This document shows, in pieces, positions 62,875 to 64,000 of a DNA stretch of 64,000 nt; position 1 is the first letter of the stretch, and each line of letters starts with the position of its first letter. The position numbers and the translations under genes were made by a program. A model generated the notes under the pieces. That model saw only the letters and a list, made by a program, of their open reading frames with translations, did no database searches and had not been told where the DNA came from. Location of the stretch: positions 39,102,431-39,166,430 of the forward strand of contig NC_082696.1 in NCBI RefSeq assembly GCF_949987515.2, given 5' to 3'. This stretch comes from Delphinus delphis. Taxonomy: Eukaryota > Chordata > Mammalia > Artiodactyla > Delphinidae.

Positions 62875-62888
62875 TCCTCTTTCACTCT

Positions 62889-64000
62889 TAATCTACTACC
62901 AGGCCAAGGTCTACCCAGGCCTGAGTCTGTCACCCCTAATAAGCTGGATAACGTCAGTGTACTGGGATGGATTTTTGCTTTCTCAAAGATACTCTGTTCC
63001 AAAAAATATAATGCTTTTTTTTTATTAATTTTTGAACAGTAAATTATGTACTGTTCATAGGACATGCCAACATAGTTTAAAAATGACACTATGGAAAATC
63101 ATTAGCCAAGCCCTTTACAACTTTTAAAGATAGAATTTAAATGCAGTTTCAAGAACTCTCATAAAAACAATCTTTATCTGTTTCTGACTGTGACTGATTT
63201 TGACTCTGCTAGGAAAATCTCAGGGTGGAAATTTCCTGAGCCGACAGCAGGTCATGCTAAATTAGAGCCACCACTCTTGGGAGGTGGCAGGAGTTAAAGA
63301 ATGTAACTAGATTTATTTCTCATTTGTTATATATCCAAAAGAGCATTGAAGAGTAACTTTCTAATTCCTCAGTTTTAAAAATAGTGGATCAGTTTTTCCA
63401 TTCAGCTTCCCGTAGCAGAATGGAAGCAAAAGACACCTAAAACACAGCTTCAACTCACTTGCAGCACGTTTTGGAAACATTTTTTCCCCCAAGAGAAGAA
63501 AATTGTCTTTTTCTTTTAGTTTTTTCCAAGTCCATATTATCTTTTCCATGGCACGTGATTAGGATATCAAAAGCAGACATACTATACTCTATAAATAGAC
63601 CTCTAACATTTAAGCCTTGTTGAGATGCACACAGGATTTCATTGGAAAGGGCGATTCCTGTAAACTGAACCGCAGACCATCTGTGCCTACCTTCCATCCC
63701 CTAATTTACCCTTTTTTTTTTTTTAAGAAAAGTAAACTCTTCCTTCGCTTCTAGATATCTTTTATTCACTACTCACATTAGTTAATCCCTAAAAACTAAC
63801 ATTTTAGTATGGCAAGATGACAATTCATTTAACCCATTATCTGAGAGGAAGCCAGGAATTGAAGGCAAAGGGGACTGTGGTTCTTTTTAGTAAGATTTCT
63901 ATTCCTTTATCAACATTTGAAAAGGTTGTGCTCCTTTCCTGACATCACTCTTAACTTTATTTTTTCCTATCTCTTCTTTTGATATTAATTTTCCCCCCAA
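62889..64000. other. No recognisable feature
   Basis: AT-rich DNA to the window end. The frames at 63361-63549 and 63455-63697 (minus) overlap in different frames and have no recognisable domain. Confidence 0.5.

Overview
This is a 64 kb stretch of mammalian nuclear DNA, almost certainly from a cetacean (whale or dolphin). The diagnosis rests on seven short, about 200-bp, tRNA-derived CHR-type SINEs (near 33.3, 38.8, 50.5, 54.1, 55.5, 57.0 and 57.6 kb), one longer CHR-type SINE (62.5 kb), and L1 3' ends of cetartiodactyl type. No ruminant Bov-B or Bov-A repeats were recognised. The base composition is AT-rich apart from the SINEs, one L1 5'UTR and one decayed gene fragment. Family names were assigned by recognition from memory, not by a database search.

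No intact protein-coding or functional RNA gene can be supported. All open frames are short, and the convincing protein similarity belongs either to L1 ORF1/ORF2 relics or to one pseudogene. The window is best described as intergenic or deep-intronic DNA.

Layout. 1-12 kb: AT-rich unique DNA with a solo MLT2-type LTR (1.84-2.34 kb), L2 and MIR relics, an old L1 ORF2 fragment (8.4-9.1 kb), an MLT1 LTR (10.1-10.5 kb) and a short old SINE. 12-20 kb: a hAT-like fragment, an L1 3' end (12.7-13.1 kb), and a run of antisense L2 split by an unassigned LTR (18.70-19.38 kb). 20-28 kb: repeat-poor. 28-34.2 kb: a cluster of LINEs, namely a HAL1-like element with an LTR fragment inside it, an internally deleted L1 on the minus strand with an ORF1-ORF2 fusion, and a plus-strand L1 3' part carrying a nested SINE. 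34.2-38.2 kb: about 4 kb with no recognisable repeat. 38-46 kb: scattered MIR/L2/L1 pieces and microsatellites. 46.3-47.1 kb: a minus-strand, intron-retaining pseudogene of ANKZF1. 48-54 kb: an old L1 with its 5'UTR, an internal deletion and a nested SINE, then a HAL1-like fragment. 54-64 kb: SINE-dense DNA, an old minus-strand L1 with a nested SINE, and L2/MIR pieces.

The strongest non-routine observation is the ANKZF1 pseudogene. It keeps three exon segments in order with intron sequence between them, so it arose from DNA or unspliced RNA and not from a spliced mRNA. Other points of interest are the chimeric L1 reading frame at 30.7-30.96 kb, the two diverged promoter-like units in the L1 5'UTR at 48.2-48.7 kb, and the nested insertions with exact target-site duplications. 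I found no sign of a new biological system.
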